Shown here one piece after another: positions 8,793 to 17,858 of a stretch of DNA of 64,000 bases. The notes beneath the pieces were generated by a model. It worked only from the letters and a program-made list of their open reading frames with translations, did no database searches and was not told the DNA's origin. The stretch's first letter is position 1. Every line of letters begins with the position of its first letter. Origin of the DNA: G958295645 sp965242735. GTDB lineage: Bacteria > Gemmatimonadota > Gemmatimonadetes > Longimicrobiales > Gaopeijiaceae. The stretch covers positions 1,240,001 through 1,304,000 of the forward strand of contig OZ251497.1 of NCBI GenBank assembly GCA_965242735.1. The letters are read 5' to 3'. The position numbers and the translations under genes were made by a program.

Positions 8793-9772
8793 GCACGCCT
8801 CCGGGCCCAGTCATGGAATGTGTGAAGCTGTATCTCGGGGTTGATGTCGGCAAAGAGGTTCACCTCTTCTGCGCCGATCGGGGGTCCAGGATAGACGAAG
8901 ACCGGCCGCTTCCGGTGCGATCGGGGAAGAGCGGCAAGCGAGCACAGTTCAGGCTTGCGGGAGGTAAACGCTACGTCGGCGCCCTCGTGGTGGAGAGGGG
9001 CCACCTGGCACTTCCAAAGGAGATGGCGGAAGACTTCGTCGAGAAGCACGGCTACGACTTGCTCGGGCTGTTCGGGATCGACGCGAAGCGCCGGGACGTT
9101 CCCAAGATAAGGGAAGAGGCGCGGGTCCATGTCGCGAAGGCAGTCGACGACCACCATGGGGACGCCGTGCCGCTTGGCCTTGACGACTTCCCGCCGGCAC
9201 CACTCCCTCGAGGAATACGAATCGGACCAGCAGGCCACGAAGGCGCAGTCGGGGATGGCGTCGTCGATGACCTCGTCGAAGGAAACGCCGAACGGGATGC
9301 TGACGACATCGAAGAAGGTGCCGAGATCGCTGTTCCCGTGAATCCACTCGTGAATGCCGCGGGTGGTCGCCTTGCCGTGCTCGTCTTGCTGGCTGTAGCT
9401 GATGAAGATGCGGACCTTCTCCTTTACGTAGGAGCTCGTCGTCGCCTCCTGGCCGGATTTCGGACGCAACCGGTATTGGAGCATTCTGCAGAAATGGTGA
9501 AGCAGGTTGCGAATCAGCCGCCGTTCGCGGTCCGAGTCGCTGGCGGCCGGCGCGTCCCAGCGATGCGCTTGGGGGCGGAGCTGGCCTTCGAAGGCATCGA
9601 GGACGTTGGCTTCCATCGCGACGGGATAGACGCGGCTGGGGAATCCGCGGGCTTCTGCCGCTTCGGCGAGCCCGCGAACATAATCGGTCCACGGCGTCTC
9701 GGCCGCCAGCAACCGATCGATCAGGACGACCACCGCGGCGGCGCGGCTGGCGTCCCAGTCTATCGGAGGCAT
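8789..9772 (-). CDS. TIR-domain protein, C-terminal reading frame of a frameshifted gene
   Basis: Encodes 327 residues in two parts. The first (MPPIDWDASRAAAVVVLIDR onward, about 1-130) matches the second half of an N-terminal TIR-like domain found in double-domain bacterial TIR proteins. The second (VRIFISYSQQDEHGKA, about 140-260) is a typical TIR domain with the catalytic-type glutamate in SREWCRREVVKAKRHG. The family normally begins with another roughly 60 residues, which lie upstream in another frame (9760-9951). Adding one base at the C4 run near 9785 would join the two frames. This ORF could also start on its own at ATG 9772, which overlaps the upstream stop by 11 nt. Its stop overlaps the SLOG gene by 4 bp. 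Confidence 0.8.
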   Translation of the reverse strand: MPPIDWDASRAAAVVVLIDRLLAAETPWTDYVRGLAEAAEARGFPSRVYPVAMEANVLDAFEGQLRPQAHRWDAPAASDSDRERRLIRNLLHHFCRMLQYRLRPKSGQEATTSSYVKEKVRIFISYSQQDEHGKATTRGIHEWIHGNSDLGTFFDVVSIPFGVSFDEVIDDAIPDCAFVACWSDSYSSREWCRREVVKAKRHGVPMVVVDCLRDMDPRLFPYLGNVPALRVDPEQPEQVVAVLLDEVFRHLLWKCQVAPLHHEGADVAFTSRKPELCSLAALPRSHRKRPVFVYPGPPIGAEEVNLFADINPEIQLHTFHDWARRRA

Positions 9773-9951
9773 GGCGCCGGGGTCGCGGGCGTGTCTCGGA
9801 GCACGTCTATGCCGCCGCCGTCGACGATCTGGCGGTACGGGTCCGTGCTCCAATGGCGGCGGAAGCCGCAGGCGACGCGGTCGCCGAGCGCGAAGTCGGA
9901 GTGCCAGACGACGTAGAGGGCGAACTGCGGGCGGCTGTCCATGTTGGTCAT
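9760..9951 (-). CDS. N-terminal fragment of the double-domain TIR protein
   Basis: A 63-residue reading frame starting MTNMDSRPQFALYVVWHSDF. It continues with FRRHWSTDPYRQIVDGGGID, which is the expected beginning of the TIR-like protein whose remainder is encoded by 8789-9772. It ends at TAG 9760-9762 just after the restart ATG of the next frame. Three explanations are open: a real inactivating mutation, a sequencing error in a C run, or programmed frameshifting/re-initiation. Two in-frame ATGs (9951 and 9942) are possible starts and neither has a strong Shine-Dalgarno. It is the first cistron of the seven-gene defence run. Confidence 0.65.
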   Translation of the reverse strand: MTNMDSRPQFALYVVWHSDFALGDRVACGFRRHWSTDPYRQIVDGGGIDVLRDTPATPAPCLR

Positions 9952-9973
9952 GTCCTGGGCTTTTGTTAGGTCT

Positions 9974-10001
9974 GCTATATCTGCAATATAGCGAATATAG
10001 C
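9974..10001. promoter_or_regulatory. AT-rich operator-like inverted and direct repeat upstream of the TIR/SLOG/RM operon
   Basis: GCTATAT (9974-9980) faces ATATAGC (9986-9992) across 5 bp, and a third ATATAGC lies at 9995-10001, 9 bp from the second. The site is 23 bp upstream of the first TIR start codon (9951) in strongly GC-rich surroundings. It probably overlaps the minus-strand promoter, whose AT-rich TATATT elements could serve as a -10 box. The XRE domain of the operon's own HsdM is an obvious candidate to bind here; that is inference. Confidence 0.6.
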
Positions 10002-10153
10002 ACAAAATGGGCACCTCGGTGCCGTCCGGCCAGCAGCTTGCCCTCCGGCCCCGCCCGAACCCTCGCCGGGCCCGCCCGGCCCCACCAACACGCCGCCGCC
10101 CGGTAGCCCTCGCTACATTCCGACGGCCCCACACCGGCCAGCGAGAGCCCCAT

Positions 10154-10165
10154 CCCCCCCCCCCC
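10154..10165. repeat. C12 homopolymer tract upstream of the HDAC-family gene
   Basis: Twelve consecutive C residues lie 33 bp upstream of the ATG at 10199, between the divergent defence operon and the deacetylase-family gene. Tracts of this length are prone to slippage and can change promoter spacing, but may equally be an assembly artefact. Confidence 0.7.
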
Positions 10166-10198
10166 AACAGCCCCTGCCGCGCCCAAGAGACCACCCGC

Positions 10199-11221
<1,023 letters not shown>

Positions 11222-11459
11222 CTCGCCCGTGGGCCTCAGCCTTCGCCGCCGGCATCCGGCGACGCGCGGGTGAGCCAAGCGCAGGGGCCCCGCATGTCTG
11301 CTCCGTGGTCGGTGGCGGCTGACTTAAGGCGCCTGGCGTGCACGTGTCGATCAGCCCAGACCCTCTCTGCCAACGGCCGCGCGACAGCGGAGGCGAAAGA
11401 GAGAGATTAAAGTAGGGCGAGAGACAGAGCGTGGAATGCAGGATTCCAGAGGAGAAGCG

Positions 11460-11924
11460 ATGGATCGGAAGACATCCTCCGCCCGACGGCTGCGGGCGCC
11501 GGAAGAGGCCGCGACGGCAGCGGGTTCGCCGGCGGCGGCGGAGCCGGACCCGGAGGTCGTGGCGAAGGCGACGCGGCGACGGTTCACGGCGGCGTACAAG
11601 CTGCGGATCGTCGAGGAGGCGGAGCAGTGCGCGGGGGAGCCGGGCGCGGTCGGCAAGCTGCTGAGGCGCGAGGGGCTGTACTCGTCGCACTTGGCGACGT
11701 GGCGGCAGGCGGCGCGGGACGGCTCGCTGGCCGCGCTGTCGCAGAAGCGGGGACCGAAGTCGAGGCCGGCGGGCGAGAAGCGGCTGGCGCGGGCGCTGGC
11801 GAAGGCGGAGCGCGAGAACGCCCGCCTGCGCGACGATCTCCGCAAGGCGCGCTTGGTCATCGACGTGCAGGGAAAAGTTGCGGGGCTGCTGGGACTGAGC
11901 TTCGACGGCGAGAAGACGTCTTGA
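11460..11924 (+). CDS. IS3-family transposase OrfA-type protein
   Basis: A 154-residue DNA-binding subunit of an IS3-type transposase. The helix-turn-helix region is RRRFTAAYKLRIVEEAEQ followed by LLRREGLYSSHLATWRQAA at about residues 30-85. A leucine-zipper-like basic helix (EKRLARALAKAERENARLRD) follows at about 105-125. ATG 11460 has a good upstream AGGAG at about seven bases. The end overlaps the start of the OrfB remnant, as is usual for IS3 orfA/orfB pairs. OrfB is truncated, so the element is probably immobile. I could not identify its terminal inverted repeats. Confidence 0.82.
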   Translation: MDRKTSSARRLRAPEEAATAAGSPAAAEPDPEVVAKATRRRFTAAYKLRIVEEAEQCAGEPGAVGKLLRREGLYSSHLATWRQAARDGSLAALSQKRGPKSRPAGEKRLARALAKAERENARLRDDLRKARLVIDVQGKVAGLLGLSFDGEKTS

Positions 11925-12148
11925 GCACGGTGGCGAAGCTGGCCGGGGACGTGGGCGTGTCGCTCGCGTGCCGGGCCTTCTCGTTGCCGCGCTCGACGTT
12001 CTACCGCTGGTCGAAGCCGGCGACCGGGCGACGGCAGCCCCGCCCGACCCCTGCCCGGGCGTTGAGCCGCAAGGAGCGGAGCCGGGTGCACGATGTCCTG
12101 TGCTCCGAGCGGTTCGTGGACGCTTCGCCCGCCGAGACGGTGGCGAAC
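11921..12148 (+). pseudogene. Truncated IS3-family transposase OrfB
   Basis: About 76 codons of the OrfB N-terminus are recognisable, from TVAKLAGDVGVSLACRAFSL through RSTFYRWSK to CSERFVDASPAETVAN. The DDE catalytic domain that should follow is absent. The frame runs on to a stop at 12244 through unrelated sequence, ending inside the start region of the next lipoprotein gene. Loss of the catalytic part marks the insertion sequence as a remnant. Confidence 0.75.
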
Positions 12149-12240
12149 GTGTCTCAACGGTCTTGCCAGACTCCCGCAGGTTGGCGTAGAATGGCTACGT
12201 TGGACAGGTGTGCTCTGGTCCACTCCCATCCGAAAAGGAC

Positions 12241-13221
12241 ATGACGATGAAGACAACTCGAACGTTTCTGTTCGCGCTCGTGCTGGCTGTGGCTGCTTGC
12301 GAGGACCGCTCGCAGCCGCTCGCTTCGCCGACGCCTCCCGAGCCGGACGCGTCCAGTCGAGGGGGCTTGATGATCTCGGCCTCCTACGGGGACGAGGAAG
12401 CGGCTGTGCACGTGCTGTGGAACACGGAGAACCGGCTCGCAGACCCATCATGGATCGCAAGCCAAGCTGAATTGCGGGACGTCACCAAGGACTCGGTTCG
12501 CCGAGAGCTGGTCAATCAGCGCGCCCACATCGAGCAGTACCTTGTCAAGCGAGCGACCGACGCTGGCGCATCGGCGGCCGCATACCGTCGTGCCGTGGAA
12601 CGGGGGATGGAGCGGATGCAAACCGCGGGCGGGCATCAATTTCTTCTCCCGTCGCAACCCCGTGCGGAGAGTGCGACGTTGGCGCTCGGCCCGGCGTCGC
12701 AGGTGTGCGAGATGGGCCCCCGGTTCGTGACGGAAAACTCGCAAGTGACAGTGGATGTGCGGGGCGACGAGGTGGCTGCCGTATTCACGGCCTATCATCA
12801 AACAGACCGAGAGGCCACTCAGAACATAAGCTTGCGTTGGAGCCACAATCAGGATCAACTCCCGAGCGGCCTTGCATCCCCAACGCGACGGCAACTGTCG
12901 ATCTGCCGAGACTTCGCGTCGGTAGCGCACACGGTTGTGTGGGACCGGTGCGAAGCGGGAAGTCCGGCGACGGCGACGGCACGCAGCGTTCACACGACGA
13001 CGGACGTAGACTACAGGGGAAGGACTCTCCGTACTCGAGGGTCGCGAGCTTCTGGCCGGGCATCTTTCGGTCGTCGTGGGTGTGGTGTCGAGGGAGGGAT
13101 CGACGCTCCGCCCTTTGATGCCGACGACACCTGTGATTCAGGATATCGAGCAGCGACGGTAGGCTGTTGCGATTCTATGGTCAGAATCGACGGTGCATTG
13201 TGGTGCGTAGTCATACGTTAG
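12241..13221 (+). CDS. Orphan lipoprotein of unknown function
   Basis: A 326-residue protein with a lipoprotein signal peptide (MTMKTTRTFLFALVLAVAAC, acylated Cys at position 20), so it is probably membrane anchored on the periplasmic or outer face. ATG 12241 follows AAAAGGAC, a good Shine-Dalgarno; ATG 12247 is also possible. The N-terminal half is helical and charged (RRELVNQRAHIEQYLVKRAT). The C-terminal part is cysteine-containing (CEAGSPATATARS, TCDSGYRAATVGCCDSM), which suggests disulfide bonds. I do not recognise the family. It lies directly behind the IS remnant and has slightly lower GC than its neighbours, both compatible with acquisition by transfer. Confidence 0.8.
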   Translation: MTMKTTRTFLFALVLAVAACEDRSQPLASPTPPEPDASSRGGLMISASYGDEEAAVHVLWNTENRLADPSWIASQAELRDVTKDSVRRELVNQRAHIEQYLVKRATDAGASAAAYRRAVERGMERMQTAGGHQFLLPSQPRAESATLALGPASQVCEMGPRFVTENSQVTVDVRGDEVAAVFTAYHQTDREATQNISLRWSHNQDQLPSGLASPTRRQLSICRDFASVAHTVVWDRCEAGSPATATARSVHTTTDVDYRGRTLRTRGSRASGRASFGRRGCGVEGGIDAPPFDADDTCDSGYRAATVGCCDSMVRIDGALWCVVIR

Positions 13222-13241
13222 GTCCGGCGCATCTTGCGGCC

Positions 13242-14330
13242 ATGACCCGTACGCCGCCACGGCGGACCTCCTGGACGTCGATTTCGTTGCTCGCAGCGAC
13301 GCTCCCCGCCGCGGGGCAAGAGACGATCGCGGGACGGCTCGTCGACGCGTCCACGGGCGAGCCCGTGGCCGGTGCCATGGTCGCTGTTCTGGACGCCCAA
13401 GGCGTTGAGCGAGACCGCAGGCTCAGCGTTGCGTCGGGCTCGTTCCAGCTCTCGCCTGCCGGACCGCCGCCCTTTTCGCTTGTCGTCGAGCGAATCGGTT
13501 TTCGGCGCGAGGCACTGCCCTTGGACGGCTCTGGAGCGAGCTTGGTGGTGCGGTTGGCTGCCGAGGCGATCGAACTGCCGGGAGTGACGGTCGTGGGCGA
13601 GTCGGTTTGTTCGATCTCCTCCGAGCACGCGGCCACGCCCCTTGCGGCCGCATGGGACTTGGTGCGAGCCACGCTGGCGAGGACCAGGTTGGCTGCGCCG
13701 TCGGGGGGCGGGGACGCCGACGCCGAGACGGTGTTCGACGTGGTGATCTACGACGGCGAAATGGATCCGGACTTGAACTTCCGCCGCTTCGATGCGGACA
13801 CGCTGCCCACGGTCGCGAGCACGCCGTTCGCGTTCGTGGACTCGACCGCGCTGGCGCGGACCGGCTGGTCCGAGGAACTCGAGGGGCGCCAAGTTCGGTA
13901 CTTCGCCCCTTCGCCGGGATTGCTGGTGTCCGATTGGTTCCAGTCGAATCACTGCTTTGCCCTGGACGTGGCCGCGTCCGACACGCTCGCGCTCCGCTTT
14001 CGCTCGTCGCCCGACCTGCCGGGCAGCGGGATCGAAGGCGCCTTCTTTCTGAGCCGGTCGCCGGCCCGGGTCGCCAGGGCGGAATTTCGTCACCTGATCG
14101 AGGGGCCGTCCGCGCCGGACCAAGGCGGAGAAATCGTCCTTGCGCGCGCCGGGGAAGGCTCCTGGTACGTCAAGGAGTGGTGGATGCGAACGCCGGTCTT
14201 CCAGCCTCGCCACATTCCGTTCGCGGGGCCGCTCGCGCGCCGATTGCCGCGCGTGTACGAACTCGCCGGGTACGAGTTCCGCGGCGGCATCGCCATTCGG
14301 CGCGCGCCGGGCGGGGCCGCACGCTCGTGA
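13242..14330 (+). CDS. Exported protein with a carboxypeptidase-regulatory-like domain
   Basis: A 362-residue protein. After a signal sequence (ISLLAATLPAAGQ) comes a CarboxypepD_reg-like beta domain at about residues 27-110 (GRLVDASTGEPVAGAMVAVL, then SFQLSPAGPPPF). The remaining 250 residues form an uncharacterised region rich in beta strands, with FRRFDADTLPTVASTPFAFV and LVSDWFQSNHCFALDV. Such proteins are abundant in Gemmatimonadota and Bacteroidota cell envelopes and often lack a known ligand. Its stop overlaps the ccmH start by 4 bp (GTGA). ATG 13242 is chosen at the start of the signal peptide. Confidence 0.8.
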   Translation: MTRTPPRRTSWTSISLLAATLPAAGQETIAGRLVDASTGEPVAGAMVAVLDAQGVERDRRLSVASGSFQLSPAGPPPFSLVVERIGFRREALPLDGSGASLVVRLAAEAIELPGVTVVGESVCSISSEHAATPLAAAWDLVRATLARTRLAAPSGGGDADAETVFDVVIYDGEMDPDLNFRRFDADTLPTVASTPFAFVDSTALARTGWSEELEGRQVRYFAPSPGLLVSDWFQSNHCFALDVAASDTLALRFRSSPDLPGSGIEGAFFLSRSPARVARAEFRHLIEGPSAPDQGGEIVLARAGEGSWYVKEWWMRTPVFQPRHIPFAGPLARRLPRVYELAGYEFRGGIAIRRAPGGAARS

Positions 14331-14848
14331 CAAGCCCGTCGGGGGACGCGGTTGCGGTTTGCGCCGGCCGGCGCGTTGTCGCGATCGTCGCCTTCGCCGT
14401 CTCCGCCCCGTGCGTCCCGGCGCCGGCGTCGGCCCAGGACTCGGCCGTCGCGCCTGCCCGCGTGCTCCATCCCGAGGCCAAGGAAGCCATCTCGAAGATT
14501 CGCTCGCCGTTCTGTCCGGGACTGATGCTCGAAGTGTGTCCGTCGCCGCCCGCCGAGGCGCTTCGGGACAGCCTGGACGCGCAGGCCCAGGAGGGCCTAG
14601 AGGCGGACAGCCTGGTGGAAATGGTCGTCGCCTCCTACGGCGAAGAGTACCGCGCGGTGCCCAAGACGAGCGGCGCCGGCCTGTGGGCGTGGGTGATGCC
14701 GCCCGCCGCGCTGGCCGTCGGTCTGGGACTGGCGCTGGTGGCGTTGCGAAGACTGCGGGCGCCGGCGGGCTCCCGGGCTCCGGCGCTGAGCGATCAAGAA
14801 GAGGAGCGCGTGCGCCAAGCCCTGGCCGACTTCGAGCGGAGTTCCTAG
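14327..14848 (+). CDS. ccmH: CcmH/CycL-like cytochrome c biogenesis protein
   Basis: A 173-residue membrane protein with an N-terminal signal peptide/anchor. The CcmH-like core EAISKIRSPFCPGLMLEVC comes next, then DSLVEMVVASYGEEYRAVP. A C-terminal membrane helix (WAWVMPPAALAVGLGLALVA) ends the core, followed by a charged cytoplasmic tail. CcmH presents apocytochrome thiols for haem attachment. The classical LRCxxC pair is altered: the first Cys position is Ser (IRSPFC), while another Cys is present 8 residues later (LEVC). Start GTG 14327 overlaps the previous stop. No other ccm gene is in the window, so the assignment rests on the core motif and topology. Confidence 0.7.
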   Translation: MTSPSGDAVAVCAGRRVVAIVAFAVSAPCVPAPASAQDSAVAPARVLHPEAKEAISKIRSPFCPGLMLEVCPSPPAEALRDSLDAQAQEGLEADSLVEMVVASYGEEYRAVPKTSGAGLWAWVMPPAALAVGLGLALVALRRLRAPAGSRAPALSDQEEERVRQALADFERSS

Positions 14849-14891
14849 CGGCGCGCGTGAGCGTTCGAGAGCAGCGGCCGGGCGGCCCCGG

Positions 14892-15066
14892 GCGACGTCC
14901 GTCGGTTCGCCAGCTGGGGTCGCGATTCCGGCGAGTGCTTGCAGGGTTCCGCCCGGGCGACTCCCGGCGACGTCCGTCGGTTCGCCAGCTGGAGTCGAGG
15001 GCCCGGCCATCGCGTGCAGCACTCCGCCGGGCCGGCTTTCGACGGCGTCCGTCCGCTGGCGCGACC
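14892..15066. repeat. Three tandem copies of a 75-bp repeat between ccmH and priA
   Basis: GGCGACGTCCGTCGGTTCGC and its continuation CAGCTGG recur at 14892 and 14967. A decayed third copy has CGTCCGTC at 15046, in phase with 14896 and 14971. A second marker, GCAGGGTTCCGCC versus GCAGCACTCCGCC, is likewise 75 bp apart (14941 and 15016). No gene is evident in this spacer; the array runs to within about 20 bp of the priA start. Confidence 0.85.
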
Positions 15067-15086
15067 CGGCCAGCGGAAGCGCGGCG

Positions 15087-17633
15087 TTGAGCCCAAGCGC
15101 GGCGCCCCGCCCGCCGGACGGGGACCCTTCGTACTTGGCCGTGGCGGTTCCGGTCCCGGTCGCGCAGCTGTTCACCTACCGTTGCCACGGCCCGCCGCCG
15201 CCCGCCGGCACGCGCGTGATGGTGCCGTTCCGGCAGTCGGTTCACGTGGGATGGGCGGCGGGGCCCGCAAAGCCCAGGCCGGGGGCGCGCAGCCTGCTTT
15301 CGGTCGTCGAAGGCGAGCCGTCGGCGCCGCCCGACCTGATGGCGCTGGCGCGTTGGATGGCCGACTACTACGTGGCGCCGTTGGGCATGGTGCTCAAGGC
15401 GATGACCCCCGCCGGGCTGACGGACCGTTCCCGCCAGCGCTTGGTTCCCTTGCGGGCGCCGGGCCCGGACGACGACCTGGGGTCTAGAGACCAGGAGGTT
15501 CTTGCCGCCGTCGGCTCGTCGCGCCACGGCCGGGCGGTGGCTTCGGTCCGTCGCCGGGCGGGATCGGCCGGCTTCTGGCCCGCTGTGCGAACGCTGGTTG
15601 CGCGAGGCCTTGTGGGGCACGCGACCGCACTGCCGAAGCTGGAGTCGCGGCGCACGCGCAAGACGGTTCGGCTGGCCCGCTCGATCGGCACGCTGGAAGA
15701 GATGGACCGCGCGTTCGGACGGGCCGTGCGCCAGCGAGAGGCGTTCCAGCGACTGGAGGAGGCGGGCGGGCGCCTGGCGCTCGCAGCGCTGCTGGACGCT
15801 GGATTCAGCCGTGGCGTCGTCTCCGGACTCGTCGCCCGGGGCGTGGCGGAAATGGGCGAGGAGAGCGTCCGCAGCGATCCCTTCGGCGAAGGAGCGCCGG
15901 GAGGCTGGGACGCCGCCGGGGACAGGCCCGCGCCTCCGCTCACTCCGGCGCCCGCGCAGGCGAAGGCCTTGGACGCCTTGAGGGCCGCGCTGGGCAAGGG
16001 CGGCGCGTTCCTGCTCCACGGCGCGACCGGGTCGGGCAAGACGCTGGTCTACGTCGAGTTGCTCAAGGACGTCCTGGCGCGGGGGGAGGGCGCGGTCGTG
16101 CTCGTGCCCGAAATCGCCTTGACGCCGCAGACGGTGAGCCGTTTTCGGGAGGCTTTCGGCGACTTGGTGGCCGTGCTGCACTCGGGACTGTCCGACGCCG
16201 AGCGCCACGACGCATGGCGCTTGCTCAAGACGGGCGAGAAGCGCGTGGCGATCGGGGCGCGCTCGGCCGTCTTCGCCCCTGTGGCTCCCCTGGGGGCCCT
16301 CGTGGTGGACGAAGAGCACGACGGCGGCTACAAGCAGTTCGAAGCGCCGTCGTACCAGGCCCGCGACGTGGCCTTGATGCGCGCCGCCCGCTCCGGCGCC
16401 GTCTGCGTGCTGGGTTCGGCCACGCCGTCGCTGGAGAGCTGGGCGAACGCCAAGTCGGGCAAGCTCGCGTTGCTTTCCATGCCGGACCGCGTCGGCGGCG
16501 GGAGCCTCCCGGCAGTGAGCGTGGCCGATCTTCGCGCCGTCCGGCCCACTGCGCGAAACGGCGCCGCCGCGGGACGAGACTTTCCCTCCCACGTGATCTC
16601 GCCCCAGCTGGCCACGGCCATTCGGGCCAGGCTTCGCCGTCGCGAGCAAGTCATCCTGTTGCTGAACCGCCGGGGATACGCCTCGTTCTCGCTCTGCCTG
16701 GCTTGCGGAATCGCCAAGCAATGCCGCGACTGCTCCGTGACGATGACCCTGCACCGGGGCCGCGACGAAATGGTCTGCCATCACTGCGGACGCACCGAGT
16801 CCGTGCCCGAGCAATGCGGCGAATGCGGATCGCCGTCTCTGTCGTTCCGCGGGCTCGGCACCGAACAGGTGGAGCGCGTCCTCGTGGAAGCCGTGCCCGG
16901 CGTTCGGGTGGCGCGCATGGACGCCGACACGACGGGCGGGAGGTGGTCTCGCCACGAGATCTTGGGCCGGTTTCGCGACGGCGCGGTGGACGTGCTGGTC
17001 GGGACGCAGATGGTGGCCAAGGGACTGGACTTCCACCGCGTGACGCTGGTCGGCGTGATCAATGCCGACGTCGGCCTGAACCTGCCGGACTTTCGCGCTT
17101 CCGAGCGCACGTTCCAGCTGTTGGCGCAGGTGTCGGGACGCACGGGGCGGGGCACGTTGCCCGGCGAAGTCGTGGTGCAGACGCACATGCCCGACCACCA
17201 CGTCGTTCGGGCCGCCGCCGCCCACGACTACACGGGCTTCGTCGAGCGAGAGTTGCGGGCGCGGCGCGATCCTCCGTACCCGCCGACCGTTCGCTTGGCG
17301 CGCATCGTGCTCAGCGGCGAGAGCGTGCAGTCCGCCGTCGCGGCGGCCGAACGCTTGGCCAAGTGGCTGGAGACGCGCAAGCGGGAGGCGCCGGGCGGAC
17401 GCGAGGCGGGCCCTCCCCGGCGAGGGCCGGACGCGCGAAAGCGGGATGAACTGGCCGTGCTCGGGCCCGCCCCGGCGCCCATCGAGAAGCTCCGAGGCCG
17501 CTTCCGGTGGCACCTCCTGCTGCGGGGGAGCGCCGCGGCCGTGGGCAGGACGTTGCGGGCCGTGTCGGTCGGCTTCGCTCCCGGCGCCGGCGTGCGCATG
17601 TCGCTCGACCGCGACCCGTCGCAGCTGATGTAG
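15087..17633 (+). CDS. priA: Primosomal helicase PriA (replication restart protein N')
   Basis: 3'-to-5' superfamily-2 helicase that reloads the replisome at stalled forks. 848 residues. The N-terminal 3'-DNA-end-binding domain contains AVPVPVAQLFTYRC and GTRVMVPFRQSVHVGW. Walker A GATGSGKT lies near residue 312, the DEEH box (VVDEEHDGGYKQFE) near 408, and helicase motif ATPSLESW near 445. Zinc-binding cysteines occur in pairs (LACGIAKQCRDC, CHHCGR, QCGECG) at about 538-585. Motif V/VI region is VGTQMVAKGLDF. The start is TTG 15087, chosen because the family N-terminus follows. It stands alone between the 75-bp repeats and a spacer that precedes the HNH gene. Confidence 0.95.
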   Translation: MSPSAAPRPPDGDPSYLAVAVPVPVAQLFTYRCHGPPPPAGTRVMVPFRQSVHVGWAAGPAKPRPGARSLLSVVEGEPSAPPDLMALARWMADYYVAPLGMVLKAMTPAGLTDRSRQRLVPLRAPGPDDDLGSRDQEVLAAVGSSRHGRAVASVRRRAGSAGFWPAVRTLVARGLVGHATALPKLESRRTRKTVRLARSIGTLEEMDRAFGRAVRQREAFQRLEEAGGRLALAALLDAGFSRGVVSGLVARGVAEMGEESVRSDPFGEGAPGGWDAAGDRPAPPLTPAPAQAKALDALRAALGKGGAFLLHGATGSGKTLVYVELLKDVLARGEGAVVLVPEIALTPQTVSRFREAFGDLVAVLHSGLSDAERHDAWRLLKTGEKRVAIGARSAVFAPVAPLGALVVDEEHDGGYKQFEAPSYQARDVALMRAARSGAVCVLGSATPSLESWANAKSGKLALLSMPDRVGGGSLPAVSVADLRAVRPTARNGAAAGRDFPSHVISPQLATAIRARLRRREQVILLLNRRGYASFSLCLACGIAKQCRDCSVTMTLHRGRDEMVCHHCGRTESVPEQCGECGSPSLSFRGLGTEQVERVLVEAVPGVRVARMDADTTGGRWSRHEILGRFRDGAVDVLVGTQMVAKGLDFHRVTLVGVINADVGLNLPDFRASERTFQLLAQVSGRTGRGTLPGEVVVQTHMPDHHVVRAAAAHDYTGFVERELRARRDPPYPPTVRLARIVLSGESVQSAVAAAERLAKWLETRKREAPGGREAGPPRRGPDARKRDELAVLGPAPAPIEKLRGRFRWHLLLRGSAAAVGRTLRAVSVGFAPGAGVRMSLDRDPSQLM

Positions 17634-17858
17634 TTGGGCAACGCGGGCCGCCATGGGCGGCGAGGTTGGGCGGACGACGATCGGCCGCTTTGCATGCAGC
17701 CGCATTTTCATTATCGTAGGCGGCGTCGCGGCTCGTCGCCGAGCGGCCGCTTCGCTCGTGCATGGCTCGCGGGGGCGCCTCGTTGGGCGCTGGGGCGCGG
17801 GCACGTCCGCATCGCGCTCGCGTACCGCGGGCGGCTCCCGGAAAGGAGAGGCGGTCCA

